Below are positions 45,600 through 58,029 of a DNA stretch of 64,000 bases, one piece after another (position 1 is the stretch's first letter; every line of letters begins with the position of its first letter). Below the pieces are notes generated by a model. The model worked only from the letters and a program-made list of their open reading frames with translations. It had not been told where the DNA came from and searched no databases. A program made the position numbers and the translations under genes. This stretch comes from Isoetes taiwanensis (lineage: Eukaryota > Streptophyta > Lycopodiopsida > Isoetales > Isoetaceae), in NCBI GenBank assembly GCA_021234155.1, contig JAJEKV010000052.1:3032254-3096253 (forward strand). The letters run 5' to 3'.

Positions 45600-46689
45600 T
45601 ATCTGTACCTAGCTCAGATATGAACGCTACTAGCACATATTCTAAGCTAAGTGACTATAGAAAGTCTCAGGATTCTACTTACATTATAGTTACTGAAATG
45701 ACTTAAACCCATTTTTCAGAATCTATCCTTCTAATATGCCCCTCGGCAGTGTGGAACCTGTAAGTTATCCTTCAGGTCCATGTAATGAAATATCCTAGCC
45801 TCCCCAAAGCGCCAATTGCACGTTCCAAAGTGGTGGCTTCCTCGTTTTTTTTCCTTCATCTTCATGAAATGAAATATTCTAGCCTCCCAAAAGCGCCAAC
45901 TGCACGTCTCAAAGTGGTGTCTTCCTCCTTATTTTATTTTATGATCTTCAGGCCCTTTTTCCATGGCATAGGTGTCGTATATTTTGCTTAATGTGATTGG
46001 GCCACATAAGAAAATAAGACAGCCTAGCTTTTCCACTGCCCTTTTTAAGACGTGTCTTATATTGCTGCCGTACAACTTCATAGTCTTATTTTACTCCGGG
46101 GGAAACCCCCCGCCACAAAATAAGGTGTCGATTTCTATCCAATCGTGGGGCTTCTTCTCCGGTTTCTAAGGATGTCCTAAAAAAAAAAGCAGGGATGGGA
46201 AGCGGATGGGATGCTGATGGCCTTCGGCTGCAATGGAATGGACAAGAATCAAATGTTTGTGGAATCGATTGGGCTGGATCAAATGTCTGTGGAATCGATT
46301 GAGAGGAAACGCCAACAAGCAGGTCCATCCCTGCCACTTCAACTATCAGGGGTTCATATTTCGTACTGGGTCAAATGTAGTTTTAGAGAAGTTTAGTAAA
46401 CAATGGTTTTTTTTTGCTACCCTTCATATGGCCTATCCTTTTTATCTTATATCACTACCTATGTAAAGCATTCTATTTTGTTCTTAAACAAATTAGATAT
46501 CTAATATTTCTGGGCTGAGAGCAACCCTGGTGCTTGACATGTACATTTTTTCTTCATTTCTAAAATCTTAAAAAGGAAATGTTGCATGGTTGACACGTGG
46601 ATCTTCCCCTTTCTTGCTCTGCAAGCGATCCCTGGTCTTGGTTTCTTGAGGAAGGCCAGATAAAGATCAGGAACTTCAACAATTTTTGC
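45600..46689. other. Upstream region of the receptor kinase, with a duplicated segment
   Basis: Two copies of a roughly 80-bp segment (ATGAAATAT.CTAGCCTCCC.AAAGCGCCAA, then GTGGTG.CTTCCTC) at about 45,784-45,850 and 45,864-45,930 lie upstream of the minus-strand gene and may belong to its promoter. No other gene recognised. Confidence 0.4.
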
Positions 46690-47059
46690 CATCGAATATC
46701 GAGGATTCAGCAGAAAACATTAAATTCAAGGTTCGAAGGTGCATGAGACGAAGAAGCCACAGCTGGACGGAATGCCCCTTTGCTAATCCTGGAGAGAAGG
46801 CAAGAGGGAGGTATCCAAGATGGTTTCCATATCTGGGCACTGTGACCTGATTTTTAGAAAGGGAAACTTCAAACAGGGCGATGCTTGTGGATATGCTCAT
46901 GGGGTTTTTGAATGCTGGCTTCATCCTGCTTGCTACAGAACTCAGCCTTGCAAAGATGGAAGAAAATGTCGTCGCCTTTATCATCTCTTTAAAATTGGCT
47001 TAATCCTCAGGGCCATCCTCTTTCTGTTGCTGGCATCTGAATCCACTGCCATAGCGTGA
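46690..47059 (+). pseudogene. CCCH tandem zinc-finger (RR-TZF type) fragment
   Basis: Frame one reads [20 protein letters not shown] and [11 protein letters not shown] to a stop near 46,850. The next frame continues [40 protein letters not shown]. This order (the Arg-rich region with C-x5-H-x4-C-x3-H, then C-x5-C-x4-C-x3-H-type fingers) is that of plant RR-TZF proteins, which bind RNA in P-bodies and stress granules. Several zinc ligands are lost (FAN for FAH, for example) and the two parts are in different frames, so it is a broken fragment and not a gene. Confidence 0.7.
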
Positions 47060-47640
47060 GCTGGCGGACTCCCTGCCGCTGTTGTACCCTATGCTGCATC
47101 TTCTTCCACATCTTTTTCCGATCTGGTGCGAGGAATGCAAATGTGGGGATGTATTCTGCTCCAGGGATAGGTTCAATACGTTGTACGTTTTATACGGAAT
47201 ACGTATGAATTGTATGATACGACACATATTTGTCGTATAAAACATAAAAAATAGGGCAAAAAAAATTTCCGGCGTCGGAAGATTTTTGCGTACGAGAAGA
47301 TATCTAATTCGCGTATAAACAAAAAAAACCGGCATTAGATACGAAAAAAAAAAAAAAATCCGGCGTCTGATTTGAAATTTGAATTTCACAGGTCACGTGA
47401 AATCCTATATATACAGCGACGCTTTTTTTTTTTTTTTTTTTACGAATTTGAAATTTGAAAACCGCATACGCGAAACCTTCTATATGCAAGACATCTTTTA
47501 TTATGCTGGATTGTTGGAAACGCAAGAAATTTGTTATGATCTGAAAATTATTTGTTTCACTTTGTTAGAATTTACAAGCTCCGTCCCCGTTAATGGGGGC
47601 AAGCTGGCCTAGTTATTCATCTTTAACAGATGCAGAAATA
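47060..47640. other. Unassigned DNA with inverted ATACG motifs
   Basis: Near 47,187-47,245, GTTTTATACG ... CGTATAAAAC are inverted around ATGATACGACAC, like the start of the gypsy LTRs at 29,924 and 53,314. A possible solo-LTR trace. Poly-A and poly-T runs at 47,343-47,360 and 47,425-47,441. Confidence 0.3.
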
Positions 47641-47784
47641 GATTGCAGCGCCTATTCCGATCAGTGCATGAAGGGGCAAAAGATTTGAGACAAAAATCTA
47701 TTGCCCATAAGATTTTAATACAAGAATCGATTAGATCACTGGATCTACATCATTCATTTAAATTCGTGAGGGCAATTTCCTCAG

Positions 47785-48018
47785 GTGCAAGATCTTTCTT
47801 GGCAGAAAATTGCAGGGGGCTTGCAGATTATTAACAAGCAGAAACAATCCATTAAATCTGTTGAGCCGCAGAGCATTGCAGCCAGAGAAAGGCGAAAAAA
47901 GATGAGCAAAAGCATTTCAATTCTTCAGAAGCTTATTGACCGGAAAAAAATAAACACCGCTTCCATGCAACCCCCTGTTTGTACTCAAGTGAGAAACAAA
48001 AAAATTTATTCGCAGTGA
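47785..48018 (+). pseudogene. bHLH domain fragment
   Basis: An open frame of 77 codons includes EPQSIAARERRKKMSKSISI then LQKLIDRKKINTASM. That is the basic region, first helix and loop start of a plant bHLH protein of the QSxAARERR type (as in RSL/HECATE-like groups). It then runs into unrelated sequence and a stop, and the second helix is missing. With the zinc-finger fragment 800 bp upstream it suggests transduplicated gene pieces. Confidence 0.6.
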
Positions 48019-49428
48019 GTGCACATGTCCTTCTACCGACTCACTTCTGACAGTAGAATAGTTTATAGATGATCTAGTTGTGCATTGTGTTATAATTTAG
48101 ATGAGAAGCAGATCTAAATGCTCCCTGTGCACAGCTAGAATGATATTTGACTTACTTTCCAAATTTAAATACTTTGTGTGCTAAGTTACAATGGTATTTG
48201 ACTTACTTTACAAAGGTCTTCACTCAAGGGAATCAATATATCTAGGTCAAATACCTCAATTCATGGGAACAAACCCAAAGAAGATGGATGACCTTCTAGC
48301 TAGAAATGTGCCTGTGGACGTCTTCAATATACGCAATGATGTTTGATTCCTTCAAGAAGTAATTATGCAGAGGCTACTGCTCCTTATTTGAAAGATTCCG
48401 AAGGGTGTTTGTTTAAGCACATGACCATGACATCAAGATATGCCATTGAGCTCGTGGGTACCAAGTGGGAGGCAACATAGTTTGCAATGAAACACTAACA
48501 TAGGTTTTGTAGATAGCAAGTGGAGATGTACAACTACCGTTAGGTAATTTGTGTCAGGTTGAAACATTTGAATGTTGAACTTAGTATAAACATCAATAGT
48601 CCTATTCAAGAAGTAATGAGTCGCATTTATGACAATTTTGTTCATTTTATCATAAGGGTTATATATCGAATCTCATGCCTAGATTCCCTTGTCATCTAGA
48701 GCTTCACGACGTAATATGAAGTCTCTTATTCTTTAAAACATATAATTTATTGCGTAATAGTATGCATTACAAAGACATGTGAAAATACTAAGTACAACAT
48801 TGTGCGAGTGTAATTATAATGTACAATATTGAACCATGCAAGTTCATGATCATAATCAGTAAGGAACAAAGATTGAACCCCTCAAATAACAAAGTAATGG
48901 AGAAAAGAAATGGTCAAACCAGAAACCCACAACATAGCCAAAACGATCGATAACAACATCCAACTAATTTAAGTAAAGATTAAATGATGTTAAATTAGAC
49001 TAAAAAGATAGTGCATAAATAAAGAGTGGGATTCAAACCCCCACTATACCTCCCTTAATTGACAAAGACACAGATCGTGGTTTTCTTCAAACCCTCAGAG
49101 GGCTAACGGCAATGCTAGGAGAGCTAGGTTTCTCTGATCTACGAATTTCTTGGCAGGGTTTGGAAGCAAAATGGCAGCAGACTTGCAAACATCTATAGAA
49201 TACCTGTCAATTCCAAAGCACTGCCATTAGCCAGAGCCAATGCTTGTAGTTTCAAGGGAGCCTTCCACTTCGGCTTTGTAATGGCGAACAGGGAACATGC
49301 TTTCTGATTTTTGAAAGCAAAAGTGAAGCAAAAACTCTGTTAACCTTCAGTCTTCTGCAAATTTGTGATATGCATTTGGGTTGAAGCCCGGGCTGGAGCG
49401 GCCAGCGGGTAAAGGCATAGCTGGGATA
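48019..49428. other. Unassigned AT-rich DNA
   Basis: No gene or repeat recognised in about 1.4 kb. Confidence 0.3.
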
Positions 49429-52302
49429 TCTTATATTATAAAGTTTTACCGTATATGTTGGACCCAGCCCCAAATCGGACAGCTACGATTTAAGCACGCC
49501 ACTGTGGCATCATCTTATGGTCGAGATTTCATGAGTGTCCTTTTGTTTTTTTCGCTTTAGGGTTCCCCAAAGTTTTGATGGCAAGAATCGTATAAGAAAC
49601 CCAGCAGAATCTACCAGTCGATGGCTGTTGGAGGCTATGGCAAAGTTACAACCCCATTCAATTCAATTACGACTTCTTTTCTAGTTCTCGCACATGTCTG
49701 AGTATGTAGAACCTTTTTGAGCTTTGTGAGCTCACGATTGATTTTGGCACTCGGCAATGGACTATCAGAAGTTGCATTTAGGGATATTTCATCCCTACAT
49801 TTAGGGATGCCATGGCTTTGGGTATGGTTTTCGCTGTTAATGTTTCATCAGGCCTGGCTATATCTTGCAAACCCTAAAAGAGCTTCGTCCCTCATAAATC
49901 CATTCAATTTTGGCACTGGAAAAAGTGGGCTTGCATTCAACATTCTGGATTCTGTACAGATTCGACTGGAAGCCCCAAGTATAATTCCACCTTTGCTTTT
50001 AAGGCTTAGATATAAGAAAGAAAGAAATCTTCAGTTCAGACTGCATCCGATTGTGCTGCTCAGATATGAAGAAAGGGGCTAAAAATCATTATAAAGTCAA
50101 ACAGTAGCATCTCGACATCATTTGCCTGTGTTCTTCGGTTGGTCAGTGAAAACAAACGAAGGTATGGATGCTCACACATTTTCTGCAACTAAGATATTCG
50201 ATTCTTATAATAGCTTCCCTATTATATATTTGCAACTCTTAGAATTATCGTAGGTAATGCAGTAGCAATAATGAATTTAGAATCATTTTTCTGCAGTTGG
50301 AGCCTTGGCACGAAATGGAAGAATATGGTAATTTTATGCGCAAGTTTACATACTGTATGTCCCTTAAATTCGTTTTGCATGTAATAGCAGCCTGTGGAGG
50401 ATTGACAGCATACTGGCTAACTGTTTCTTTTTGCCAAAAGTGCTAATTCAGATATTGTTTTCGGTTTTCTTTTAATATACATAATTGTTTTTCATCAATT
50501 TTTGTTCCTGTAGATATAATACATATAGTTGCTCTGATGAGCCCTTGTCTCCGTTGTATCTTCTTTACGACAGGAGCAGCCTTCATTCAAGGACCTAAAA
50601 ATCAAAAGGCTAGGGTTTTGACTTCTTGGCATGGCATCACAGCTTATGAAGATGGAGATGGAGTAGCATGTAATAGCAGATCTGTGGAGGATTGATGAAG
50701 ATCTTGGCTAAGCTGCTTCTTTTTGCCAAAAGTGCTAATTCAGATATTGTTTTCGGTTTTCTTTTAATATACATAATTGTTTTTCATCAATTTTTGTTCC
50801 TGTAGATATAATACATATAGTTGCTCTGATGAGCCCTTGGCTCCGTTGTATCTTCTTTACGATAGGAGCAGCCTTCATTCAAGGACCTAAAAATCAAAAG
50901 GCTAGGGTTTTGACTTCTTGGCATGGCATCACAGCTTATGAAGATGGAGATGGAGTAGCAACCTGCGAAGGAGTCCTTGGCTCCATTGTTAGCTAAGTCA
51001 AGGGGAATGCATCTCATTTTGCAATAAAGGTATTGAAAATTCCCCTGTGTTGCCTATCTCCTCGGTTCCTTTTGCCTTGCCTACAAGTTGTTCAAATGGA
51101 CATAACATTGTGAGGTAGCTTTATATACAAAACAATCTTTTTAAGCATTTTACAGATGGATAAGCAGAGACAGCAGCGTATAGGTAAGTATATGCTTTCT
51201 CCTTTCAAACAAATACCCTTAAAGCTGCAAAGGAACTGAAGCTTCTGAAAAGTGCATAAATTCATATTGTAGAATTATGGAGGGCTGGCTTTGCTAGCTC
51301 TCTCAGAATAATTCAAGTAGTACCTTGTAGGATTTGTAACAGAGAGTTATTCCAGCTAGAGAATCAAGTTCAGGTTTGCATTTGAGAACCGTTTCTTCTT
51401 TTGCTTTTAACCTTTTCTTCCACGTTTTACCAGAGTTAAGGAAACAAGGCACTTCCAGTAAGTGGTCCAAGGCCAATTCATAGAGTTCTTGAGCATATGG
51501 AGCAAGAAGTTTAAAACGAGATGTCACCCTTTCAAACAAATTTCCTTAAGGATACATGAGATGCTTTTGAAAGATGAATAAGTTGATATCGCAAAATTAT
51601 GGAGAACTGGCTTTGTTGTCTCTCTCAAAATAATCAAGTAGTACCCTACAGGATTTGCAACAAAAAGCAGAAAGGTAAAGGTTAAGAATAAGTTCCAGCT
51701 AGAGATTAAGTTCAGGTTTGCCATTTAAGTAGATGTGTACATTGAGGACCAATTCTGTTCCAAAATAAGCAACACAGAGTTCGAGCACAGAGCATGAAGT
51801 TCAAAAAGAGGTAATTTTGCAGCTTTTGTTTTGGGGGTTGTGATAGAGGCAATTAAATGTTATCCTTTTTCTATTTATTATTGCGTATAAAATTGCAATA
51901 AGAAAACAAAAGCAAATACACAAGCAAAGACAAATTTAATGTCTTAAATGGGCAAACTTGGCTTTCAATCCCATCTCATTCAATCTAACAACTAGGATGT
52001 ATAGTGTGAAATTGCAATAAGAAAGCAAAAGTGGATACAAAAGAAGGATCATATGCCATTTAATTGTACATAACACAAAGACATTCAATGGCTAACACAT
52101 TTTATATAAGCAGCATCACAAATGAACAAAATCTTAAGACATTCTTTATAGACACCGTGACAAAATCAATTGGTATGAATAAGAGATATACATATAATGC
52201 CCCCTCTTCGACTATTATAAATGAATATGGATCAATATTTACAGGCCCCCAACATTTACAGGTCCCCACATGATGCCCAGCAACACTGGGCACTGTATCT
52301 AG
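49429..52302 (+). mobile_element. Helitron H4, non-autonomous
   Basis: Begins A|TCTTATATTATAAAGTTTTACC at 49,429 and ends with hairpin GCCCAGCAACACTGGGC (loop side changed, stem kept) and CTAG|T at 52,299-52,302. Its first 60 bp also match the inverted arms at 31,122 and 39,900. No Rep/helicase gene. A 78-codon minus-strand ORF at 51,303-51,539 has no recognised domain and may be captured. Confidence 0.85.
50381..50961 (+). repeat. 289-bp tandem duplication inside Helitron H4
   Basis: Copies start at 50,381 and 50,670. Both contain TTTTTGCCAAAAGTGCTAAT, CATCAATTTTTGTTCCTGTA and GGCTAGGGTTTTGACTTCTT, and are almost identical, so the duplication is recent relative to the element. Confidence 0.85.
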
Positions 52303-52559
52303 TATACAAGAAATTTATTGCGGCGGCCAAGGCCGCCACGAACCTTTCTTTTGTTTGACTCGGAGCAAAAGATAATGGGTATAAAAGATACTTGGTGCCA
52401 GAGAAAAAATAGTTAAAAATGTAGCCACTAAGAAACTTTTCACATGTGATCTTGCAATACTACTTGGTGTTCTGGCTAGCCTATTTATTCCTACTTTCAG
52501 ATCACTTGAAATCAAAAGCGATAACCCTGATCTAGAAGAGATTCTTGACACACCAACCC

Positions 52560-53313
52560 TTCTGAAAATGACTGATGAAGAATTAGAAATCGTTCCAGTG
52601 GCTTTTCTTGATAGAGCATATAAGCAAACCCCTCAGAACCTGCAACATTTGGTTAAGTGGAAGCACTTACCAGAAGGATGCTACATGGATTCTGAAAATG
52701 CATCTTGATAAGGCTTATCCAGACGTTATGCAGCAGTGCCAAGGTCGGACTATCCACGATGCTATCGACTCCAACTCCGATGGTAACCACAAGTGTGTTT
52801 GATCCGGCAAGGATCATGTAGGGGTTGGGAATAGATGCATTTTATTTAGGCATGACAGGACGCGTTCGCCTACGACTATAATGGGAATGATGCCATTCTT
52901 TACGTCGCGACGAATAGCAAGCCCTAGGCATGATAGAATACCTCTTTTTCTTTTAAACACGGAGTGAACCCTTTAACCACAATCTTTTATTATCTAGTAT
53001 GTACTAATGTACTCAGAATCTGCAGGCCAGTAGCGGTTGTTATGGGACCTGCAGCTTCTTATGTTCATGACTGTTTTCCTTTTTCTGTCAGTGTGTTGTC
53101 GTTTACTAGTATGGTCCATTGAAGACCCCCCTGTAATTGTATCGGTATTGTCTTTAAGCTTTGTGTGAAGGACTACGGTCCAGAACTATGATCCTTATGA
53201 TCATTTAATGTATCATTTACATTACATGTTTGAATATATTAGCTTCCTTTTACTTTTTAACGTTAACCACTTCACCACAATGCTGCGGACAATTTTTTTT
53301 TTTGGGGAGAATG
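52560..53313 (+). mobile_element. Ty3/gypsy remnant: integrase chromodomain piece and polypurine tract
   Basis: Two adjacent frames read VAFLDRAYKQTPQNLQHLVK WKHLPEG and then DATWILKMHLDKAYPDV. Together they form the chromodomain pattern (L-D-R, LVKW-x-x-LP, ATW, Y-P) at the C-terminus of plant chromovirus integrases, with a frameshift between. GGGGAGAA at 53,304-53,311 followed by TGTGACG at 53,313 is a usual polypurine tract and LTR start. The rest of gag-pol is gone. Confidence 0.55.
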
Positions 53314-54660
53314 TGACGTTCCACGTATTTATATGGTATACGTATAAATATTATGACACGTCACTACTGGTATTTTGGGACCATTGTGGGGTAAACTAAA
53401 GAGGTTTAAGTTAGATATGCTAACGAATTAATTCATTGAACTAATAGTGACTAAATACCTAGTTAATTAGTAGTAATTAGGATAAATTGGCCCATGGGGT
53501 AAAGCCACCTAAATCAACTCGATTGGCCCAGGCTACTTACCATTTGGGAGGTATTCAAGTGGTTCTCTAGCCCAATTCTGCCCCAATTCGACCTGGGAGA
53601 GTTGAAGGAGGAACATCTGCTTTTTTGTAGCCAACTATGGAACCCCTCAGAGACAATGGATCAAGGCAAGACACCAGTTAGTTCCTAGATAGATTGATCT
53701 TCTACTAACCCCTGTGTGAGTAGATGGATGATTAATCTCTATTTTATTCTTTGATCAAGTTATGGATGAACTGATGTATGTATAGTGGATGTTCTCTTTC
53801 TGTTCCTCCTATGTTGCATGGATTAGGGGGGGAGACCTAAAAGCCATCTAGTAGTAGAGATGCTCCTAGCTAGAAATCCCCGAAATCCCAGTACATGGGG
53901 CTGGTGCATAAGAGCCCACTTGGCTGTGGATGCTATGATGCGATTGAGTACAAGATAACGGGTACCGTGGTGAAGTGGGGACGGAGCCACAAGTTGGAAG
54001 GAAGTTGCCTTTAGTTCCATGCATTGATACCAATTTGTAATATAACATACCTGCCAAAATCAATGACCATGGGCCTCATGCGGTGGGTTCTTTCATATGC
54101 TCACAAGAGTGTATGACCTGCAATTCGTAGGTAGTTAAATGTTGTTAAGGTTCTGAATCCTGGTTCCTAAATCCATACTTGTTGTATTATAGAGTATGAG
54201 CGAAGCCAAAGTATGGTCTTTTGAAGGGGGTATGGTGGTTGTACACCCTATGTAAGTTGGATTGTGTCAAGCTTAAAAGACACGAAGAAAGAATGAGTGG
54301 ATTTGCAGATGTTAGAACAGGGCTTTCGACGTTACTTATCTCTCTAACATTCCGCGCATAAAACCACCCAAATTCCCTTTGCTCTCTGGCTCCTACGGCT
54401 TCTTGCATGGGAAGTCCGCTATCTTGAATCTCATATGTCCCCTTCATCGCATGCTCGAATCTGGGCCCTTGTTCTAGTATAAGCGACGCATATTCCTTTC
54501 TCACCTCCACAGACCTAGGGTTGGCCCTTCGGACAACCCAAAAATAAAAACCCTTAATTCTCGCTTGGCAAAATCATAGGAAACAGATGTTATAATTCAA
54601 TGGCCGAGATGGGCCTAGATGAATGGCCTGGATTTCGATCCCGACCCTCTCATTCTATTG
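53314..54660. other. LTR-like DNA and a possible opposing primer-binding site
   Basis: 53,314 onward is probably LTR. Near 54,025-54,040 the minus strand reads TTGGTATCAATGCATGG, close to the plant retrotransposon primer-binding site for initiator Met tRNA, which would belong to a second, oppositely oriented element. Boundaries were not established. Confidence 0.35.
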
Positions 54661-54667
54661 GTTGGAC

Positions 54668-55093
54668 TTAAATGGATTCATTTCCCCTCTGCCCTATATC
54701 CCGTCTTGGTTGCTTTGGTGTGGCCATGGCGATAGCTCCAGTGATCCACGGCTCCAGCAATGGCGATGGCGCATATAGCATCTTCTGAAGCTTAGCAGTG
54801 CACAGAGGCCAGAAAATGGTGTTAGCAAATTCGATGGAGTATGAAGGCACTGGCTTAATAGTTTGCTCTGAAATCAGGTGAAGCTTCTGAAGCTTAGCAG
54901 TGCACAGAGGCCAGAAAATGGTGTTACTAGCAAATTTGATGGAGTATGAAGGCGCAAGCTTAATACTTTGCTCTGAAATTAGGTGAAGCTTCTGAAGCTT
55001 AGCAGTGCACAGAGGCCAGGAAATGGTGTTGGCAAATCCGGTGGGAAATAAAGGCGCTGGCTTCATATCTATCTCTGAAATCCGGTGAAGCAT
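54668..55093 (-). repeat. Three-fold ~115-bp tandem repeat with an open frame
   Basis: Three copies of a 114-117-bp unit each encode FWPLCTAKLQKLHLISEQ then a PSYSIEFANTI-like stretch. The minus-strand frame stays open for 141 codons because the units are multiples of three. No family recognised; it could be a small gene, a gene piece or chance. Confidence 0.6.
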
Positions 55094-55099
55094 GAAGAC

Positions 55100-55460
55100 C
55101 CTGATCTCCTTCCCTCTTTCCCTTTTATTTTTCCTTCAGATCATCCATGAGCACAAGGGGAACCCGCCTAGTCCCAAGGAAAGTTAGGGGGTTAACTGCC
55201 AAAGTTTAAGTTAGGCCAATGGCTACCTCCTCCGTTCTCCAAGAGTAACGGAAAAAACATGCTGAAGCCTTGTATACTACCAATCTTATCTAGTTCCTTA
55301 TCATAATTTCTACCATACCTCCTATGGTGCCCCAACCCCATCATTGCAACCTCCATATTGAAGTATTTGCATATTCGAGTGGTAGAGAGAGTCTGCTTTT
55401 GTTTTTAAGCAACCTAGCATTGTTTCCTTCAAAAGCATACATGCTTTTAAGGAATATAAT
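55100..55460. other. Unassigned DNA
   Basis: No gene or repeat recognised. Confidence 0.3.
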
Positions 55461-55664
55461 CACTACAAGGGATCATCGTTGTTCAACGACGTTGAGGCAT
55501 CCTTAAACGACGTATCAACATCGTTAATAACGTCGTTATTGCGACATAGTTTAACGACGTCGTGGTGTCATTCAACGACGTCCATGACGTATTTGAACGA
55601 CGTCGTAATGTCGTTGAACGACGTCGTGACGTCGAAATAGTTGTCACGATGATCCCTTGTAGTG
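55461..55664. mobile_element. 204-bp CACTA (En/Spm) miniature element
   Basis: Perfect 18-bp inverted ends CACTACAAGGGATCATCG, flanked by AAT on both sides (55,458-55,460 and 55,665-55,667), the 3-bp duplication usual for CACTA. The interior is almost wholly short inverted and direct repeats of AACGACGTCGT, CpG-rich, as expected of subterminal transposase-binding repeats. Confidence 0.9.
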
Positions 55665-55689
55665 AATGTTATTACTTTAAATCTCTAAT

Positions 55690-56600
55690 GTAGTTTCCTT
55701 AATAGCTGTTACAGAATAAATTGCTGCGATTGGACACGCAAAGCACACCTGTTCTGGGCCCTCATGGAACCAGTATTGCTGTATGGGGTAGAGGTCTGGG
55801 GGCCAGCGGTTAGCAATGGTACTTGGGATAAGCTAGAGAGGGTACAGAAGGCTTTCCTGACATACAGCCTAGGCGTCAAGGATACGGTGCTTTATCCGAT
55901 TTTGTTGTATGAGACTGGATTTTGGCCCCTGCAATGCCAGGCACCTTGCGTATTTCCATAAGGTTGACAGAATGGATGCACAATGTCTTCCTCCCCGGGC
56001 TCTGCTATTGGCACAAGGGCCACAACGTCTCAAGAGATTATGGCAGGAGCATTGTAGGGATGGTTCGCAAGATGGTCCATAGACTATCAACACTTTATGG
56101 ATATGTCGGATATCGTGGAGCAGGAGCTGCATTTGAATGAGCGCTTTGCTGCCTCTCTGTGGGATGCGCCCACTCTTGCAAAGCCCAAAACAGAGCACTA
56201 CCACACGCAGGTTAATCCGTCGCTTGAACATGGCCCCCACCAATATTTGAAGGCACACATCTCTACCAAGAAACGGAGAGCTATAGCTGCAATAAGGACA
56301 GGGTCCCACCATCTTAGAATTGAGACAGGCCGCTGGAGTACGGATGGAGGGCAGGGAATCCTCCGGCATGAGAGATTATGCCAGTGCAGTCACATGCAGA
56401 TAGTAGAAGATGAACACCATGCTCTACAGGAATGCCCAGCATATGCACACATCCGAGCAGCTCATGCCGATCTCAGATGCTCTGAGATAGCAATTCATCA
56501 ACTGCTGGCTTCGCCAATGGTTGCACGTCTCGCGTCCTACATTCTGCAAGTCTCCACCGTCAGGGAGTCTTTCACAGAACAGGGAATTTAAGCGCCTAGA
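55690..56600 (+). pseudogene. LINE (non-LTR) retrotransposon 3' ORF2 fragment
   Basis: 55,764 onward reads PVLLYGVEVWGPAV and LERVQKAFLTYSLGVK, the post-catalytic end of LINE reverse transcriptases. A later frame (56,097-56,591) ends in a zinc-knuckle-like RHERLCQCSHMQIVEDEHHA LQECPAY, the usual C-terminal CCHC of plant LINE ORF2. At least two frameshifts separate the parts, and the catalytic core is missing, as in 5'-truncated copies. Confidence 0.75.
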
Positions 56601-56775
56601 TAGGGCCTCTCAACGCCTACTACAAGGTTTTTCCTCCCACATGGGGGGTTTTTTCATCTCAGTGGTAGAGATACACTGTACAGGGTTTCTGTGGTTTTCT
56701 TCTTTGTTTGGAAACTTTCCGCTATATTGTATCACCGTCTCATAGGCCAGTTGGCCTCCATGGACGTTAAAATAT

Positions 56776-56811
56776 ACTTCCTTCCTTCCTTCCTTCCTTC
56801 CTTCCTTCCTT
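56776..56811 (+). repeat. (CTTC)n microsatellite, possible LINE tail
   Basis: About nine CTTC units lie 185 bp after the LINE ORF end. Some LINE clades end in a short tandem repeat in place of poly-A, so this may be the 3' end. Confidence 0.6.
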
Positions 56812-58019
56812 AAAAAGGATATATGCTTTTTTTAATTTGCTAACATTCTTTCCTTCAAGCAACCAGACCTATTCCCTTTATGTTTGTGGATTATATTTGT
56901 TGCTACTTTAGCTCTTATTCAATGGTCAATACATTCATTTTTTATTTGTTAAACAACTTCATATATTTTGAATGTTTCGAATTCTTGATTGTAAACAAAG
57001 GTATATTTTGAATTATTGATAGTAAAACAAAGGCATTGAGAAAGATAATATGACCATCCTTGTTATTATTGAATGAAAGAAACAGTAATACAACAAGAAA
57101 CATATTTTGAATTCCTGATAGTAAAGGCATTGAGAAAAATAATATGATCATCCTTGGTATTATTGGATGAAAGAAGCAGATATACAGCAAGAAACAGAGA
57201 CCATTGCCTAGCCGCCTTTTTCTGCATCTTTGCAAGCTAAACCCAGCCACATGCGTTTTTATAGCGGATATCCACGAAATTGACAGTAAAACAGGTCTCT
57301 GTTGATAGCAAAGAAAAGATTAATAAAAAACATAGCAGAGTTACCTCTGTCAGTACTTTTGCTTTCCACGAGATATGGTTACAAAATGACAGAAGAAGAA
57401 TGGTGGAATATATGTTCTGCAAGAAACAGACGTGGCCATAGCCGTTGCCAGAGCCACTTCGACACCCTAATCCCAGTGCAGTGCTTCAACACAATGAAGT
57501 CCCTGTTTTAAATAAGTAGAAAGATGTTATGAGTGATATAAAGGAAAAAAATCAAAAGGAAAAATAAACGAACAATCTGAGGAATAGCCCCACCGGATCT
57601 AAAGGCACCGACCTTAAGGCTGCAATAGATCCAGCAAAAAGGCTCACAATAGGAAGCTTGAGAAGACCATGGTCCAGGGAGTTTGTCTGATCTCGACGTT
57701 ATGGCGACGTTCTTTGGGGCTCACAATTTGAACGCACTAGAGGGGTGAACGCAATGGCTGGTGTCTCCGGTTTCTAGCTCTGCCCACCTGCAAATTTTAC
57801 AAAGCATTTCATTTCAATCCAAAGCAAAAACTCCGTAACTTCAAATCTATTGTATCCCAAATGCTCGCTCTTAAAACTCTATGGATTTCTGCACGTCGCC
57901 AACGTACAGCACAGTGTATGCATAATGGGGCTTGTCGATATTTGTGGCCATAGCTACGCACCATGGACCGCCCCGCGGCACACGCTTCTGCTCTCTGCCC
58001 GCCGTTGAGCTTCAGGCCG
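56812..58019. other. Unassigned DNA with a ~105-bp tandem duplication
   Basis: Two copies of an AT-rich unit (TATATTTTGAATT.TTGATAGTAAA..GGCATTGAGAAA) lie at about 57,000-57,100 and 57,105-57,205. No gene recognised. Confidence 0.4.
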
Positions 58020-58029
58020 GAAATGACAA

